Shown piece by piece: positions 7,983 through 15,062 of a stretch of 49,072 bases of DNA. The notes beneath the pieces were generated by a model. It had not been told where the DNA came from. It ran no database searches and saw only the letters and a list, made by a program, of their open reading frames with translations. The stretch covers positions 1-49,072 of the forward strand of contig DXLV01000002.1 of the NCBI GenBank assembly GCA_019414545.1, written 5' to 3'. The number at the start of each line of letters is the position of its first letter. Positions within the stretch are counted from its first letter, which is position 1. The DNA comes from Collinsella sp. GTDB taxonomy: Bacteria > Actinomycetota > Coriobacteriia > Coriobacteriales > Coriobacteriaceae. The translations under genes were made by a program, and so were the position numbers.

Positions 7983-8429
7983 GTGCGCGCGGTGGTGCAG
8001 CGCGTGCTCAACGCCGGCGTGACGGTCGACGGCGAGTGCGTGGGTCGCATTGGACGCGGCTACCTGGTGCTGCTGGGCGTGGGCCATGGCGATACGCGTG
8101 CCGAGGCCGACAAGCTGTGGGGCAAGCTCCGCGGGCTGCGTATCAACGAGGACGAGAACGGCAAGACCAACCTGGCACTTGCCGATGTCGACGGCGAGGT
8201 ACTCGTGGTGTCGCAGTTCACGCTGTTTGCCGACTGCCGCCACGGCCGTCGTCCGTCGTTTACCGATGCAGGCGCCCCCGATGTTGCCAACGAGCTCTAC
8301 GAGTACTTCCTGACGCTTGTGCGCGAGGACGTCGAACACGTAGCGCATGGCATCTTTGGCGCCGATATGAAAGTCGACTTGGTCAACGACGGCCCATTCA
8401 CCATCGTCCTCGATACCGATGGTCTATAA
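7983..8429 (+). CDS. dtd: D-aminoacyl-tRNA deacylase
   Basis: Removes D-amino acids (and glycine mischarged on tRNA-Ala) from tRNA. The 148-aa protein starts at GTG with MRAVVQRVLNAGVTV. It shows the two active-site motifs: SQFTLFAD and, near the C-terminus, the Gly-Pro loop NDGPFTI. The length is typical. It is three bases from rdgB and probably in one transcript. A family A repeat starts at the last codons. Confidence 0.93.
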   Translation: MRAVVQRVLNAGVTVDGECVGRIGRGYLVLLGVGHGDTRAEADKLWGKLRGLRINEDENGKTNLALADVDGEVLVVSQFTLFADCRHGRRPSFTDAGAPDVANELYEYFLTLVREDVEHVAHGIFGADMKVDLVNDGPFTIVLDTDGL

Positions 8430-8464
8430 GTAGTCAATTTGGGACGGGGTTTATTTAGCTACTT
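8428..8464. repeat. Family A palindromic repeat, copy 2
   Basis: AAGTAG (8428-8433) pairs with CTACTT (8459-8464), and the inside carries TTTGGGACGGGG. It begins at the dtd stop codon and lies just before the veg promoter. The core TTTGGGACGGGG is also present, inverted, at 23011-23022. Confidence 0.65.
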
Positions 8465-8492
8465 GCGTATGGCGGCAGCAGGGTGCTATAGT
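8463..8492 (+). promoter_or_regulatory. Promoter of veg (extended -10)
   Basis: TTGCGT (8463-8468), an 18-base spacer and TATAGT (8487-8492), with TGC directly before the -10 hexamer. The -35 hexamer overlaps the end of the family A repeat. Confidence 0.65.
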
Positions 8493-8559
8493 ATTAGAGT
8501 TTTGTCTATCTTAGGGGTATTATCCCCTTTTTGAATTGCACCTTCTGGAGGCCCTGTTC

Positions 8560-8856
8560 ATGGAAGAGATGGAAGTCAATCACGTCGACGACATCCACGA
8601 GAAGCTGACCGATATGGTGGGCGATCGCGTCAAGGTGAAGGCCAACATGGGCCGCACCCGCGTCGTCGAGCGCATGGGCACCATCAAGAGCGTCCACCCC
8701 GCCGTCTTTATCGTCGAGGTTGACGAACGTCGCGGGCGCAAGTCGCGTCAGTCCTACCAGTATATCGATGTCCTCACCGGTCAGGTCGAGCTGTTCGACC
8801 CCGAGAGCGGCGAGCATATCTTTACCCCGCTCGGCAATCAGCTCGAGGAGCACTAG
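8560..8856 (+). CDS. veg: Veg family protein
   Basis: A 98-aa member of the Veg family, small proteins conserved in Gram-positives. B. subtilis Veg is abundant and has been linked to biofilm matrix control; the biochemical role is unclear. The diagnostic region is VKVKANMGRTRVVERMG followed by VHPAVFIVEV. TGGAGG (8546-8551) lies eight bases before the ATG at 8560, so this start is favoured over an upstream in-frame TTG. The gene has its own extended -10 promoter, and ispE follows two bases after its stop, matching the veg-ispE neighbourhood of Firmicutes. Confidence 0.88.
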   Translation: MEEMEVNHVDDIHEKLTDMVGDRVKVKANMGRTRVVERMGTIKSVHPAVFIVEVDERRGRKSRQSYQYIDVLTGQVELFDPESGEHIFTPLGNQLEEH

Positions 8857-8858
8857 CG

Positions 8859-9755
8859 GTGACCGATCGGTCCCTGACTCTTTCCGCGCCGGCAAAGATT
8901 AACCTCTACTTGGGGGTTCATACCGAGCGCGATGACCGCGGCTACCACAGGGTCGATTCCCTGATGGCAGCTGTCGGTCTTTCCGATACCGTGACGGTTA
9001 CGCCGGCACAGGCGCTGACCGTCCAGACGGTTCCGGCATCAGATTTTCCCATGCAAAAGAATACGGCGTATCGGGCTGCGGTTGCTATGGCCGAGCATTA
9101 TGGTCGCGAGGCAAACATCTGCGTGACGATTGAGAAGCGCATTCCATTGTGCGCCGGCTTGGGCGGTCCCTCGACGGATGCGGCCGCGGTCATTGTCGCC
9201 TTGGCGGAGCTCTGGGGAATTGATCGCTCCGACCCCGCGCTCGACGACATTGCGCGGGGCATTGGTGCTGACGTCCCGTTCTTTTTGCACGCGAGCCCTT
9301 CGTTCTACGTAGGTGGGGGAGACGTGCTGGCAACTGAGTATCCCGTGCTGCCCGCAACGCCCGTCGTGTTGGTCAAGCCGCGCGAGGCAAGCGTTTCGAC
9401 AATTGAAGCCTATCGACGTTTTGACGAGGCCCCGGTGCCTGCGGACAAGCCCGGCGCGATAGCTTCTGCCTTGCGTGCCGGTGATGCCGAGACGGCATAT
9501 GCACTCATCCATAACAACCTAGGTGTCATTTCCGCACAGATGGAGCCGCAGATTCAAATGGTTCTCGATTGGCTGCGTAAACAGGACGGCACCGTTGCTG
9601 TAGATGTGTGCGGATCGGGTGCCTGCTCATTTGCCATTTGCGACACCGCCGCCACGGCCGAAAGGCTTGCCGACGCTGCCCTGCAAAACGGCTGGTGGTC
9701 CTGCGCGACGGAGCTCATTCCCAACACGGTTCGCATCGAAGTGCCAAAGAAGTAA
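8859..9755 (+). CDS. ispE: 4-diphosphocytidyl-2-C-methyl-D-erythritol kinase
   Basis: A GHMP-family kinase that phosphorylates CDP-methylerythritol in the MEP isoprenoid pathway. The 298-aa protein begins (GTG start) with the substrate motif APAKINLYL, followed by the ATP-binding glycine loop PLCAGLGGPSTDAA. In the loop a Pro-Ser-Thr replaces the usual Gly-Ser-Ser, a modest deviation. IGADVPFFL is the third typical motif. It is tightly coupled to veg. ispD and ispF of the same pathway lie at 24207-25419. Confidence 0.92.
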   Translation: MTDRSLTLSAPAKINLYLGVHTERDDRGYHRVDSLMAAVGLSDTVTVTPAQALTVQTVPASDFPMQKNTAYRAAVAMAEHYGREANICVTIEKRIPLCAGLGGPSTDAAAVIVALAELWGIDRSDPALDDIARGIGADVPFFLHASPSFYVGGGDVLATEYPVLPATPVVLVKPREASVSTIEAYRRFDEAPVPADKPGAIASALRAGDAETAYALIHNNLGVISAQMEPQIQMVLDWLRKQDGTVAVDVCGSGACSFAICDTAATAERLADAALQNGWWSCATELIPNTVRIEVPKK

Positions 9756-9790
9756 AAATTTCTCTAGCACACGACGGAAATCTTTGTTAC

Positions 9791-9796
9791 TATAGT
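9791..9796 (+). promoter_or_regulatory. -10 element of tRNA-Pro
   Basis: TATAGT ends eight bases before the tRNA-Pro 5' end. The -35 region is poor. Confidence 0.45.
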
Positions 9797-9804
9797 CGAG
9801 CTAA

Positions 9805-9881
9805 CGGGTTGTGGCTCAGTTTGGTAGAGCACTGCGTTCGGGACGCAGGGGTCGCTGGTTCAAATCCAGTCAACCCGACCA
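9805..9881 (+). tRNA. tRNA-Pro (anticodon CGG)
   Basis: 77 nt with encoded CCA. The acceptor stem CGGGTTG pairs with CAACCCG. The anticodon loop TTCGGGA between CTGCG and CGCAG gives anticodon CGG (Pro, codon CCG). The T arm is CTGGTTCAAATCCAG. A terminator follows. Confidence 0.95.
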
Positions 9882-9891
9882 GAGCATGAGG

Positions 9892-9920
9892 AGGGACCGC
9901 TTCTTGCGGTCCCTTTTTTT
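9892..9920 (+). terminator. Rho-independent terminator after tRNA-Pro
   Basis: AGGGACCGC (9892-9900) pairs with GCGGTCCCT (9906-9914) around a 5-base loop and runs into seven T. Confidence 0.92.
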
Positions 9921-9928
9921 AGCTATTG

Positions 9929-9957
9929 TTGTGATACCGCGATACCCGCGGTATACT
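9929..9957 (+). promoter_or_regulatory. tatA promoter with overlapping inverted-repeat operator
   Basis: TTGTGA (9929-9934), a 17-base spacer and TATACT (9952-9957). A perfect inverted repeat ATACCGC-N7-GCGGTAT (9934-9954) fills the spacer and overlaps the -10, a classic repressor-site position. The cognate regulator is not identifiable. Confidence 0.6.
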
Positions 9958-9993
9958 CATTCGAGCTTGTCTCGCTGTATTGTGGAGGTCTAC

Positions 9994-10269
9994 ATGTTTG
10001 GACTGAGGGCTCCTGAGCTCATCATCATTCTCGTCGTTGTCCTGATTATCTTCGGGCCCAAGAACCTGCCGAAGCTCGGCAAGTCCCTCGGCTCTACCGT
10101 CAAGAATATCCGCGAGGGTATGGAGGGCGACGATAAGGCCGAGACCAAGCAGGCCGAGGAGGTCGTGGTCGAGCAGTCCGAGGAGGACAAGGAGATCGCT
10201 GAGCTCGAGGCCAAGCTCGCTGCTGCCAAGAAGAAGCAGGCAGAGGACAGCGACGCGGACGCAGAGTAG
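9994..10269 (+). CDS. tatA: Twin-arginine translocase subunit TatA/TatE
   Basis: A small membrane protein that forms the conducting part of the Tat pathway for folded proteins. The 91-aa sequence has a short N-terminal transmembrane helix (about residues 7-22), the hinge with FGPKNLPKLGKSLG, an amphipathic helix and a highly charged cytosolic tail rich in Glu and Lys. GGAGG five bases upstream supports the ATG. tatC is not in the window. The gene stands alone between two terminators. Confidence 0.9.
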   Translation: MFGLRAPELIIILVVVLIIFGPKNLPKLGKSLGSTVKNIREGMEGDDKAETKQAEEVVVEQSEEDKEIAELEAKLAAAKKKQAEDSDADAE

Positions 10270-10294
10270 TCCCATCCCTTTGGGGTGAGCACCT

Positions 10295-10328
10295 GACCGG
10301 CTTGCCCGCAGGCTAGCCGGTCTTTTTC
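10295..10328 (+). terminator. Rho-independent terminator of tatA
   Basis: GACCGGCT (10295-10302) pairs with AGCCGGTC (10315-10322), and TTTTT follows. Confidence 0.85.
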
Positions 10329-10375
10329 GTTTTGTTGACAGTTGATTGTTTGATCAGAGTTGGGGAGATATCCGT

Positions 10376-10846
10376 ATGGACGCAAGCCAAATCGTACTGA
10401 CCGCTGAGGGCCGCCAGAAGCTCGTTGAGGAGCTCGCTTGGCGTGAGGGCGATTACGCCAAGGAAATCGTCGAGGACATCAAGGAAGCCCGCGCGTTCGG
10501 CGACCTTTCGGAGAACTCCGAGTACGATGCCGCCAAGGACAAGCAGGCCCAGAACGCGGCTCGCATTGCCGAGATCCAGGCCATCCTCGCCAACGCTCAG
10601 GTTGCTGCCACCACGGGCGATCTGACCGTCTCCATCGGTTCCACCGTTTCTCTGATTGATCCCAACGGTGAGGTCATGGAAGTCACGCTCGTCGGTACCA
10701 CCGAGACCAACTCGCTCGAGCACAAGATTTCCAACGAGTCTCCGGTCGGCCACGCCATCATCGGTCACGGCGAGGGCGACTCCGTCGAGGTCGTTACGCC
10801 TTCTGGCAAGACTCGCGTCTACACCATCGCCAAGATTGCACGCTAG
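10376..10846 (+). CDS. greA: Transcription elongation factor GreA
   Basis: Binds the RNA polymerase secondary channel and stimulates cleavage of backtracked RNA. The 156-aa protein has the N-terminal coiled coil with the conserved tip RAFGDLSENSEYDAAK (the acidic tip residues are present) and the C-terminal FKBP-like domain with ISNESPVGHAIIGHGEGD. GGGGAG (10362-10367) supports the ATG at 10376 rather than an upstream in-frame TTG. A perfect TTGACA lies at 10335-10340, but no good -10 follows at the right distance. It is followed by its own terminator and lysS. Confidence 0.93.
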   Translation: MDASQIVLTAEGRQKLVEELAWREGDYAKEIVEDIKEARAFGDLSENSEYDAAKDKQAQNAARIAEIQAILANAQVAATTGDLTVSIGSTVSLIDPNGEVMEVTLVGTTETNSLEHKISNESPVGHAIIGHGEGDSVEVVTPSGKTRVYTIAKIAR

Positions 10847-10874
10847 ACCACGGTCCCGCGTAAAGGTATGTTTT

Positions 10875-10913
10875 CGCTCCCTGGGACCGAATCCTGGGGA
10901 GCGTTTTAGTTTG
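10875..10913 (+). terminator. Terminator between greA and lysS
   Basis: CGCTCCC (10875-10881) pairs with GGGAGCG (10897-10903), and TTTTAGTTT follows. The lysS ribosome site comes right after it, so lysS may depend on read-through or on a promoter I could not see. Confidence 0.7.
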
Positions 10914-10925
10914 AGGAGCTAACTT

Positions 10926-12890
10926 ATGGCAGAGAACCAGAACGCCGCAGATCAGGCATCGACGCTCAACGACGAGCGCGCCACCCGCCTGGCCAAGCGC
11001 GCCGCCCTGTTCGAGGCGGGTCAGAACCCCTATCCCGAGCACTCTGAGCTTGAGGACTACGTTGCCGATATCGAGGCTAAGTACGCCGAGCTTGCCGATG
11101 GCGAGGACACCGAGGACGTCGTGAAGATCGCCGGCCGTGTGGTCGCCAAGCGCGGTCAGGGCAAGATCATGTTCATCGTCGTGCGCGATGCTACCGCCGA
11201 GATTCAGCTGTTCTGCCGCATCAACGACATGGACGAGGCTGCCTGGAATACGCTCAAGTCCCTCGACCTGGGCGACATCCTGGGCGTGACCGGCGTGGTT
11301 GTGCGTACCCAGCGCGGCCAGCTTTCCGTTGCCCCTAAGAGCGCGACCCTGCTTGCCAAGGCCGTTCGTCCGCTGCCCGAGAAGTTCCACGGTCTTTCCG
11401 ACAAGGAGACCCGTTATCGTCAGCGCTACGTCGACCTGATCGCCAACGACGATGTCCGCGAGACCTTCCGCAAGCGTTCGCAGATTCTCTCCACCTTCCG
11501 CCGCTTCATGGAGTCCGACGGCTACATGGAAGTCGAGACCCCCATCCTGCAGACTATCCAGGGCGGCGCCACGGCTAAGCCGTTCATCACACACTTCAAC
11601 GCGCTCGACCAGGAGTGCTATCTGCGCATTGCTACCGAGCTGCATCTCAAGCGCTGCATCGTCGGCGGCTTCGAGCGCGTGTTCGAGATCGGCCGCATCT
11701 TCCGCAACGAGGGCATGGACCTCACCCACAACCCCGAGTTCACCACGATGGAGGCCTACCGTGCCTTCTCCGATCTCGAGGGCATGAAGGCGCTCGCCCA
11801 GGGCGTCATCAAGGCTGCCAACAAGGCCATCGGCAACCCCGAGGTCATCGAGTACCAGGGCCAGACCATCGATCTTTCCGGTGAGTGGGCAAGCCGCCCC
11901 ATGACTGATATTGTCTCTGACGTACTCGGCAAGAAAATCACCATCGACACGCCGGTCGAGGAGCTTGCTGCCGCCGCGCGCGAGAAGGGCCTGGAGATCA
12001 AGCCCGAGTGGACTGCTGGCAAGATCATCGCCGAGATTTACGATGAGCTGGGCGAGGACACCATCGTCAACCCGACCTTCGTGTGTGATTACCCCATCGA
12101 GGTCAGCCCGCTTGCCAAGCGTTTTGAGGACGACCCGCGTCTGACGCACCGCTTTGAGCTGGTTATCGCCGGTCACGAGTACGCCAACGCGTTCTCCGAG
12201 CTCAACGATCCGGTCGACCAGGCCGAGCGCTTTGCCGCCCAGATGGCCGAGAAGGCCGGCGGCGACGATGAGGCCATGGAGTACGACGAGGACTACGTGC
12301 GCGCCCTCGAGTACGGCATGCCTCCCGCGGGCGGCATCGGCATCGGTATCGACCGCGTGGTCATGCTGCTCACCAACCAGGCCTCCATCCGCGACGTCCT
12401 GCTGTTCCCGCACATGAAGCCCGAGAAGGGTTTCCAGTCCGGTGCTGCTGCCGCCAAGGCCGCCGAGGCCGGCAACGCCTCGAGCCCGTTCGTCAAATCG
12501 CTCAAGCCTACGCTCGATTACTCTAAGATCGCCGTCGAGCCGCTGTTCGAGGAGTTTGTCGACTTTGATACCTTCTCCAAGAGCGATTTCCGCGCCGTGA
12601 AGGTCAAGGCGTGCGAAGCCGTCAAGAAGTCCAAGAAGCTGCTGAACTTTACGCTCGACGACGGTACCGGTACCGACCGCACCATCCTTTCCGGCATCCA
12701 TGAATACTATGAGCCCGAGGACTTGGTCGGCAAGACCCTGCTCGCCATCACCAACCTGCCTCCGCGCAAGATGATGGGTATTCCCAGCTGCGGCATGCTG
12801 ATCAGCGCTGTCCACGAGGAGGAGGGCGAGGAGCGCCTCAACCTGATCCAGCTCGACGCCTCCATCCCCGCCGGCGCAAAGATGTACTAA
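10926..12890 (+). CDS. lysS: Lysyl-tRNA synthetase (class II) with C-terminal tRNA-binding domain
   Basis: Charges tRNA-Lys. The N-terminal OB-fold anticodon-binding domain covers about residues 50-155. The class II core has motif 2 in FEIGRIFRNEGMDLTHNPEF and motif 3 in GIGIDRVVML, ending near residue 500. The protein is about 150 aa longer than typical bacterial LysRS (654 aa). After a linker, residues 536-654 form a Trbp111/EMAPII-like tRNA-binding module (DFRAVKVKACEAVKKSKKLL, then NLPPRKMMGIPSCGMLIS). That module is usually found on MetRS or free-standing. The reading frame is continuous, so the fusion appears real. A perfect 11-bp hairpin follows the stop. Confidence 0.93.
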   Translation: MAENQNAADQASTLNDERATRLAKRAALFEAGQNPYPEHSELEDYVADIEAKYAELADGEDTEDVVKIAGRVVAKRGQGKIMFIVVRDATAEIQLFCRINDMDEAAWNTLKSLDLGDILGVTGVVVRTQRGQLSVAPKSATLLAKAVRPLPEKFHGLSDKETRYRQRYVDLIANDDVRETFRKRSQILSTFRRFMESDGYMEVETPILQTIQGGATAKPFITHFNALDQECYLRIATELHLKRCIVGGFERVFEIGRIFRNEGMDLTHNPEFTTMEAYRAFSDLEGMKALAQGVIKAANKAIGNPEVIEYQGQTIDLSGEWASRPMTDIVSDVLGKKITIDTPVEELAAAAREKGLEIKPEWTAGKIIAEIYDELGEDTIVNPTFVCDYPIEVSPLAKRFEDDPRLTHRFELVIAGHEYANAFSELNDPVDQAERFAAQMAEKAGGDDEAMEYDEDYVRALEYGMPPAGGIGIGIDRVVMLLTNQASIRDVLLFPHMKPEKGFQSGAAAAKAAEAGNASSPFVKSLKPTLDYSKIAVEPLFEEFVDFDTFSKSDFRAVKVKACEAVKKSKKLLNFTLDDGTGTDRTILSGIHEYYEPEDLVGKTLLAITNLPPRKMMGIPSCGMLISAVHEEEGEERLNLIQLDASIPAGAKMY

Positions 12891-12893
12891 CTA

Positions 12894-12920
12894 GTTACGC
12901 GGTTCTACGAACCGCGTAAC
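12894..12920 (+). terminator. 11-bp hairpin after lysS
   Basis: GTTACGCGGTT (12894-12904) pairs perfectly with AACCGCGTAAC (12910-12920). No T run follows, so it may stabilise the 3' end or terminate with help. Confidence 0.5.
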
Positions 12921-13057
12921 GGCTCGACGCTGCGCGGGCCGCATTTGGACAATCTGACGTTCAACTTCAAGGGCGCGACCAGAAGGTCAGCGACCTTTCG
13001 TTTCACGTCACCTTGTCACAAATGCGACCCGCTCGCTGGCGTTGCCAAAACATCGAT

Positions 13058-13088
13058 GTAGTCATTGGGGACGTTCTTAAACGACTAC
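13058..13088. repeat. Family A palindromic repeat, copy 3
   Basis: GTAGTC (13058-13063) pairs with GACTAC (13083-13088), and the inside carries TTGGGGACG. It lies in the 300-base gap between lysS and the ThrE-like gene. The rest of that gap (12921-13194) shows nothing else clear. Confidence 0.6.
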
Positions 13089-13194
13089 CCAACGGATATT
13101 GCGCACGTGGCTCGCATGACAGCCGTCTCTTTTATGTTTCCTTTAGCCGTCGCTGCCTAGGATGGGAGTTAGTCGGCAGGAAGGGAGCGTCTAT

Positions 13195-14763
13195 ATGGAC
13201 GACGCGAGCGAGCGTGCAATCGAAGAGGACATGCTCGATCAGTTCAACTACTTTGATGATGAGGACGAGGAGCTGATCGACCGTCGCGAGCCAGCGCCGC
13301 TTGATTCCTTTGATCTGGTCGATGAAGAGGCTGATGAGGTTGAGGGTGAATCAGTGGAGCCCCCACAGCCTTCGCGCCTTGACTCGCTGCTTTCGAGAGC
13401 CCCCATGCACCACGGCGTTCGTGCCGGCGCGCTCCATATGAAAACTGACTGGCACCAGATCGTGACGGCAGGCGATGAGCTTGCCGTCGATGCGCCACTC
13501 ACCGATAAGTCATCCATCATCTGCCGCACCGGCATGCTTATGCTGGCAAGCGGAACAGGTGCCTGGCGCGTGCGCGATACCATGAATCGTGTTGCTGCCG
13601 TACTCGGCGTCACGATTCACGTCGACCTGAGCCTTCTGTCGTTTGAGTGCACTTGCATCGAAGATGGCCACTGCTTTAACGAGGTTGTCAGCCTGCCCAC
13701 AACGGGAGTCAATACCCATCGCATTTGGATGATGGAGAGTTTCCTCAAGGAAATCGAGACCTATGGTCGTCGCTTCACGGTACACGAGTATCACGAGATG
13801 CTCAGGACCGTTGAGAGCTCAAAGCCCGATTACTCTCCCTGGCAACAGGGCCTTGCGGCAGCCTGTGCTTGCGGCGCCTTCGTCTTTTTGCTCGGCGGCG
13901 GCCCTATCGAGATGGCCTGCGCATTCGTAGGCGCTGGTGTCGGCAACTTTGCTCGCTCCCATATCCTCAAGCAGGGTCTTGGCCAGTTTAGCGCGCTGAC
14001 GACTGGCGTTGCGCTCGCTTGCGTTTCGTATCTGCTGGCATTGCTCGGCCTTGGCCAAGTCGTACCGGGGGCAATGTCGCACCAAGAAGGCTATATCGGC
14101 GCCATGCTCTTTGTGATTCCCGGCTTTCCCCTCATTACGGCAGGCCTCGACATCGCTAAGCTCGACATGCGAAGCGGCATCGAGCGTCTTTCGTATGCAG
14201 TGTCGATTATTGTGATGGCGACCCTCGTAGGTTGGATGGTTGCCGAGTGTGTGGGACTGGCGCCGGATGACTTCGCCCCGCTTGGTCTCTCACCGTTGGC
14301 TCTTACGCTCTTGCGCATACTGATGAGCTTTATCGGCGTATTTGGCTTCTCGGTTATGTTCAACAGTCCGGTAAAGATGGCAGCGGCGGCAGGGCTCATC
14401 GGCGCCGTGTCTAATACCTTGCGCCTTACGCTCGTCGATGCGCCGGCGCTGTTTCCCTTCCTGGGCCTGAGCGTAGGTATGCCTCCCGAGGCGGCAGCGT
14501 TTATTGGCGCGCTGGTATCGGGGCTGCTCGCGAGCTTAGCCGAAATCAAGCTCACCTACCCACGTATCGCCCTCACGGTGCCATCGATTGTCATTATGGT
14601 GCCGGGCTTGTATCTGTATCGCTCGATGTATTACATGTGCACCTTCGACACGGTCAATATGCTCGGCTGGTTTGTGCGTGCAGTGCTCATCGTGGCGTTT
14701 TTGCCCGTTGGCCTGGGTGTGGCGCGTACGCTCACCGACCCTCGCTGGCGCCACACCAGCTAA
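13195..14763 (+). CDS. Threonine/serine exporter family membrane protein (fused ThrE)
   Basis: A predicted exporter of threonine and serine. About 105 acidic, probably disordered residues come first. Then a soluble ThrE/DUF1212-type domain follows (about 105-215, with CTCIEDGHCFNEV and TTGVNTHRIW). About ten hydrophobic helices cover both the ThrE_1 and ThrE_2 (DUF3815-like) halves, with VPSIVIMVPGLYLYRSMY in the last part. Fused and split versions exist in bacteria. The ATG at 13195 has AAGGGAG seven bases upstream and is preferred to 13162. It stands alone between lysS and clpC, with a family B repeat after it. The substrate is inferred from family only. Confidence 0.78.
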   Translation: MDDASERAIEEDMLDQFNYFDDEDEELIDRREPAPLDSFDLVDEEADEVEGESVEPPQPSRLDSLLSRAPMHHGVRAGALHMKTDWHQIVTAGDELAVDAPLTDKSSIICRTGMLMLASGTGAWRVRDTMNRVAAVLGVTIHVDLSLLSFECTCIEDGHCFNEVVSLPTTGVNTHRIWMMESFLKEIETYGRRFTVHEYHEMLRTVESSKPDYSPWQQGLAAACACGAFVFLLGGGPIEMACAFVGAGVGNFARSHILKQGLGQFSALTTGVALACVSYLLALLGLGQVVPGAMSHQEGYIGAMLFVIPGFPLITAGLDIAKLDMRSGIERLSYAVSIIVMATLVGWMVAECVGLAPDDFAPLGLSPLALTLLRILMSFIGVFGFSVMFNSPVKMAAAAGLIGAVSNTLRLTLVDAPALFPFLGLSVGMPPEAAAFIGALVSGLLASLAEIKLTYPRIALTVPSIVIMVPGLYLYRSMYYMCTFDTVNMLGWFVRAVLIVAFLPVGLGVARTLTDPRWRHTS

Positions 14764-14793
14764 TTGGTGCAAATGAAACTGATCCGCAAAACA

Positions 14794-14890
14794 TGAACGT
14801 GGAAAATCTCCCGTTTTTGGCTTGTTTACGGGCTCAAAACGGGAGATTATCCACGCTCGTGGAATGGGTGTCCGAAAATCCACGCTCGTT
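14794..14890. repeat. Family B repeat, copy 1
   Basis: An arm at 14794-14816 (ACGTGGAAAATCTCCCGTTT) is nearly complementary to 14836-14857, which reads AAAACGGGAGATTATCCACG. A third unit AAAATCCACGCTCG lies at 14876-14889, after a GTGTCC spacer. The same three-part layout recurs at 33305-33397 and, inverted, at 29204-29266. It lies between the ThrE-like gene and clpC. Confidence 0.75.
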
Positions 14891-14974
14891 GGGCCGATGC
14901 AGACGCACCTGGCAATTCCTTTTTTGTAGACGTTGTCGTATGGCTGCATGCGGAAAAGGCCCCAGCGGTTAACA

Positions 14975-14980
14975 TATACT
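14975..14980 (+). promoter_or_regulatory. Possible -10 of clpC
   Basis: TATACT about 90 bases before clpC. It is followed by the palindrome CCATATGG (14981-14988) and a hairpin, AAGCGCC (15001-15007) with GGCGCTT (15017-15023). No good -35. The rest of the gap (14891-14974) holds nothing recognisable. Confidence 0.35.
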
Positions 14981-15062
14981 CCATATGGGTAAAGAGACCA
15001 AAGCGCCGCCACGAGTGGCGCTTTGCGTTTGAAAAAAACTAGCTCGTCTAAGAGGAACTAGC

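Noticed and set aside
10335..10340. TTGACA as the -35 of a greA promoter
   Set aside because: No acceptable -10 hexamer lies 16-18 bases downstream, so I did not list a promoter.
14985..15000. CtsR-like box (GGTAAAGAGACCAAAG) before clpC
   Set aside because: It only loosely resembles the heptamer repeat GGTCAAA and no ctsR gene is nearby.
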